Part shown: positions 42,304-43,543 of the stretch, piece by piece | Layout of the letters: each line of letters starts with the position of its first letter | How positions within the stretch are numbered: the first letter of the stretch is position 1 | Assembly (NCBI GenBank): GCA_964503475.1 | Contig: CAZCZU010000022.1 | Coordinates: 1-43,543 of the forward strand | Source: CAZCZU01 sp964503475 | Lineage (GTDB): Bacteria; Pseudomonadota; Zetaproteobacteria; Mariprofundales; Mariprofundaceae | Reading direction: 5' to 3' | DNA length: 43,543 nucleotides | Notes under the pieces: generated by a model | Told to the model about the DNA's origin: nothing | Database searches by the model: none | What the model saw: the letters and a program-made list of their open reading frames with translations, nothing else | Made by a program: the position numbers and the translations under genes

Positions 42304-43460
42304 GCTGGTTTGACTGGTCATTGCTGGTAACACTGCTGGTTCTGTTTGTATGGAACCGGCGCATGCGCCTGCAACTGATCGAGTGCTCGGCCCAGCGCCG
42401 CCGCCTGGAGCAGCAACAGAGCAGCCTCGAAAGCCGCATGGTCCGTCGCGGCGAACGCCTTGATGCCCTTTTTTCAGCCGTCAGCGAAGTGGTGATGCGC
42501 GTCGACAGGGCCGGGCGCGTGGTGGCAATCAATGCCCGTACACGCGAGCTTTTTGCCTTGCGCCAGGAGCTCGACTTTCCCATCTCGATGCTTTCCTTCT
42601 ATCGCACCCCCGGCTGGAACCGCGCCTTTGGCGAAGCGCTGAAGCGGTTGCCCGAATCCTCGAAGCTGCCGGAGATGTTCGTCGATGAGCATGTACTGGC
42701 CCCGCGCCTGGCCCCGCTCGGCGGCGATCAGGCCCTGCTGCTGTGCATGGATGTCACCGAGCAGTATCGCCTGCAGCAGCAGCGCAAACGTTTCCTCGCC
42801 AACCTGATGCACGATCTGAAAACGCCGCTCACCTCGATGCTCGGCTATGCGCGCAGCATCGAGGCCTTCGACCACGATGCCGACCTGCGCAAGGAGGCGG
42901 CGCGTGTCATTGCCGACGAGGCCCAGCATGTGAACAGGCTGTTGGATGCCCTTCTGACCCTGGACCAGATCGAATTCGATCAGCACCAGAACCGCAGCTG
43001 CGATGTGGTGGTCGCATGCCATCGCGTGCTCGATACCGTGGCACCGCTGGCGGAGGAGAAAGGCGTGGAGATCGAGGTCGCCCTGCCCGATTCGGCCATG
43101 GTGGGGCTGGAAGAGTCCGACTGCTACCGCATTGTGCGCAACGTGGTCGAAAACGGGCTGCTCCATTCACCGGCCAAGCGTTCGATGTCGATACGCTGGC
43201 TGAATGAGGATGAAGGCAACAGCCTGGTGATCGAGGATCAGGGGCCGGGCATCCCCGAGGCGCATCTGCCACATGTCAGCGAGCGCTTTTACCGCATCGA
43301 TGCATCGCGCCAGCGCGGCGGTTCCGCCCCCGGCGGCCATGGCCTCGGCCTGGCCATCGTGCGCGAAACGCTGGAACGCGATGGCGGCGAGCTGCGCCTG
43401 GAAAACCGCGAAGAGGGCGGCCTGCGCGTCTCAATGCTGATGCCCGCCGCTCAGGCCTAG
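42300..43460 (+). CDS. phoR: Phosphate-type sensor histidine kinase PhoR
   Basis: 386 residues. One short N-terminal membrane helix (residues 5-18), no periplasmic loop, then a PAS-like region (about residues 55-155). The dimer/phospho-acceptor helix is FLANLMHDLKTPLTSMLGYARSIE with the His. ATPase boxes: RNVVENGLLHSP (N), IEDQGPGIPEAHLP (G1), APGGHGLGLAIVRETLE (G2). This is the PhoR design, sensing phosphate through PstB/PhoU. The ATG overlaps the phoB stop by 4 nt. Confidence 0.92.
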   Translation: MSWFDWSLLVTLLVLFVWNRRMRLQLIECSAQRRRLEQQQSSLESRMVRRGERLDALFSAVSEVVMRVDRAGRVVAINARTRELFALRQELDFPISMLSFYRTPGWNRAFGEALKRLPESSKLPEMFVDEHVLAPRLAPLGGDQALLLCMDVTEQYRLQQQRKRFLANLMHDLKTPLTSMLGYARSIEAFDHDADLRKEAARVIADEAQHVNRLLDALLTLDQIEFDQHQNRSCDVVVACHRVLDTVAPLAEEKGVEIEVALPDSAMVGLEESDCYRIVRNVVENGLLHSPAKRSMSIRWLNEDEGNSLVIEDQGPGIPEAHLPHVSERFYRIDASRQRGGSAPGGHGLGLAIVRETLERDGGELRLENREEGGLRVSMLMPAAQA

Positions 43461-43543
43461 TTCTTATCCTTTAGCCACGGTCTGCTTCCGGCGGTGATCT
43501 CAACCGGTCGATGCAACACTTTATCTAGAATGATCAGATGGAG
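43461..43543. other. Right edge, no gene seen
   Basis: 83 bp after phoR. It contains GGTCGATGCAACACT, which recalls ends of IS30-like elements, but too little is visible to call an element. Confidence 0.2.

Noticed and set aside
39862..42333. Porin frame open to 42333
   Set aside because: Runs antisense through phoB and the cNMP gene; the signal peptide and Shine-Dalgarno set the start at 40896.
43461..43543. IS30-type end at the right edge
   Set aside because: Only a short resemblance; no inverted repeat or transposase visible in the window.

Overview
The window is a dense chromosomal segment with high GC (about 60% by eye). It belongs to a Gram-negative bacterium of the Pseudomonadota: it carries an outer-membrane porin, an LPS-era cell plan (MurA, NfeD/SPFH, SPOR), PhoB/PhoR and a sigma-32 style htpG promoter. 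The gene content and order (murA-hisG-hisD-hisC-hisB, short-form HisG, AmmeMemoRadiSam genes, pst/pho block) remind me of Zetaproteobacteria such as Mariprofundus, but that placement is inference and was not tested by any search.

Layout. 1-255: remnant of an IS3-type element. 256-3123 (minus strand): a VOC-fold protein after the three AmmeMemoRadiSam genes. 3160-3426: a 267-bp MITE with perfect 22-bp terminal inverted repeats and a TA target duplication. 3426-11331 (minus): a long operon murA-hisG-hisD-hisC-hisB / hisH-hisA-hisF / DedA with many overlapping start and stop codons. 11520-13871 (plus): homoserine kinase, then three tandem paralogous Rossmann-like mini-proteins of about 119 residues. 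13908-16672 (minus): DUF4197, NfeD, SPFH and a YiiD-type thioesterase-like protein. 16739-19186: htpG and a hypoxanthine-DNA-glycosylase-type protein. 19253-25622: a small membrane protein, SixA-like phosphatase, panD-panC-panB, a deoxynucleoside kinase, folK, gamma-glutamyltransferase and a SPOR protein. 25635-29222: a receiver protein with an unusual cysteine-cluster partner, an M23 peptidase and xseA.

29255-43460 is a phosphate-starvation island. It holds an OlsF-like bifunctional acyltransferase behind a receiver-like gene, ppk1 (broken by an in-frame TAG), pstB-pstA-pstC-pstS, two phoU paralogues, a porin, a cyclic-nucleotide-domain protein, phoB and phoR. I find PhoB-box-like direct repeats (TGTCA core, strict 11-nt period) before the receiver/olsF operon, before pstS, about 450 bp before phoU, and divergently between the porin and the phoB operon. 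The same kind of promoter, with three repeats and a TTTAAT -10, lies before the third Rossmann-like mini-protein at 13512, nearly 18 kb away. That ties an unrecognised protein family to the Pho regulon.

Working together: PhoR/PhoB would sense and respond to low phosphate. Pst and the porin would import phosphate, the PhoU pair would damp signalling, PPK1 would store polyphosphate, and OlsF would make phosphorus-free ornithine lipid. The most promising unknowns are the Rossmann-like triplet, the Pho-driven leader with an internal terminator upstream of phoU, the Tn554-integrase-like cysteine domain protein paired with a receiver, and the amber codon in ppk1.
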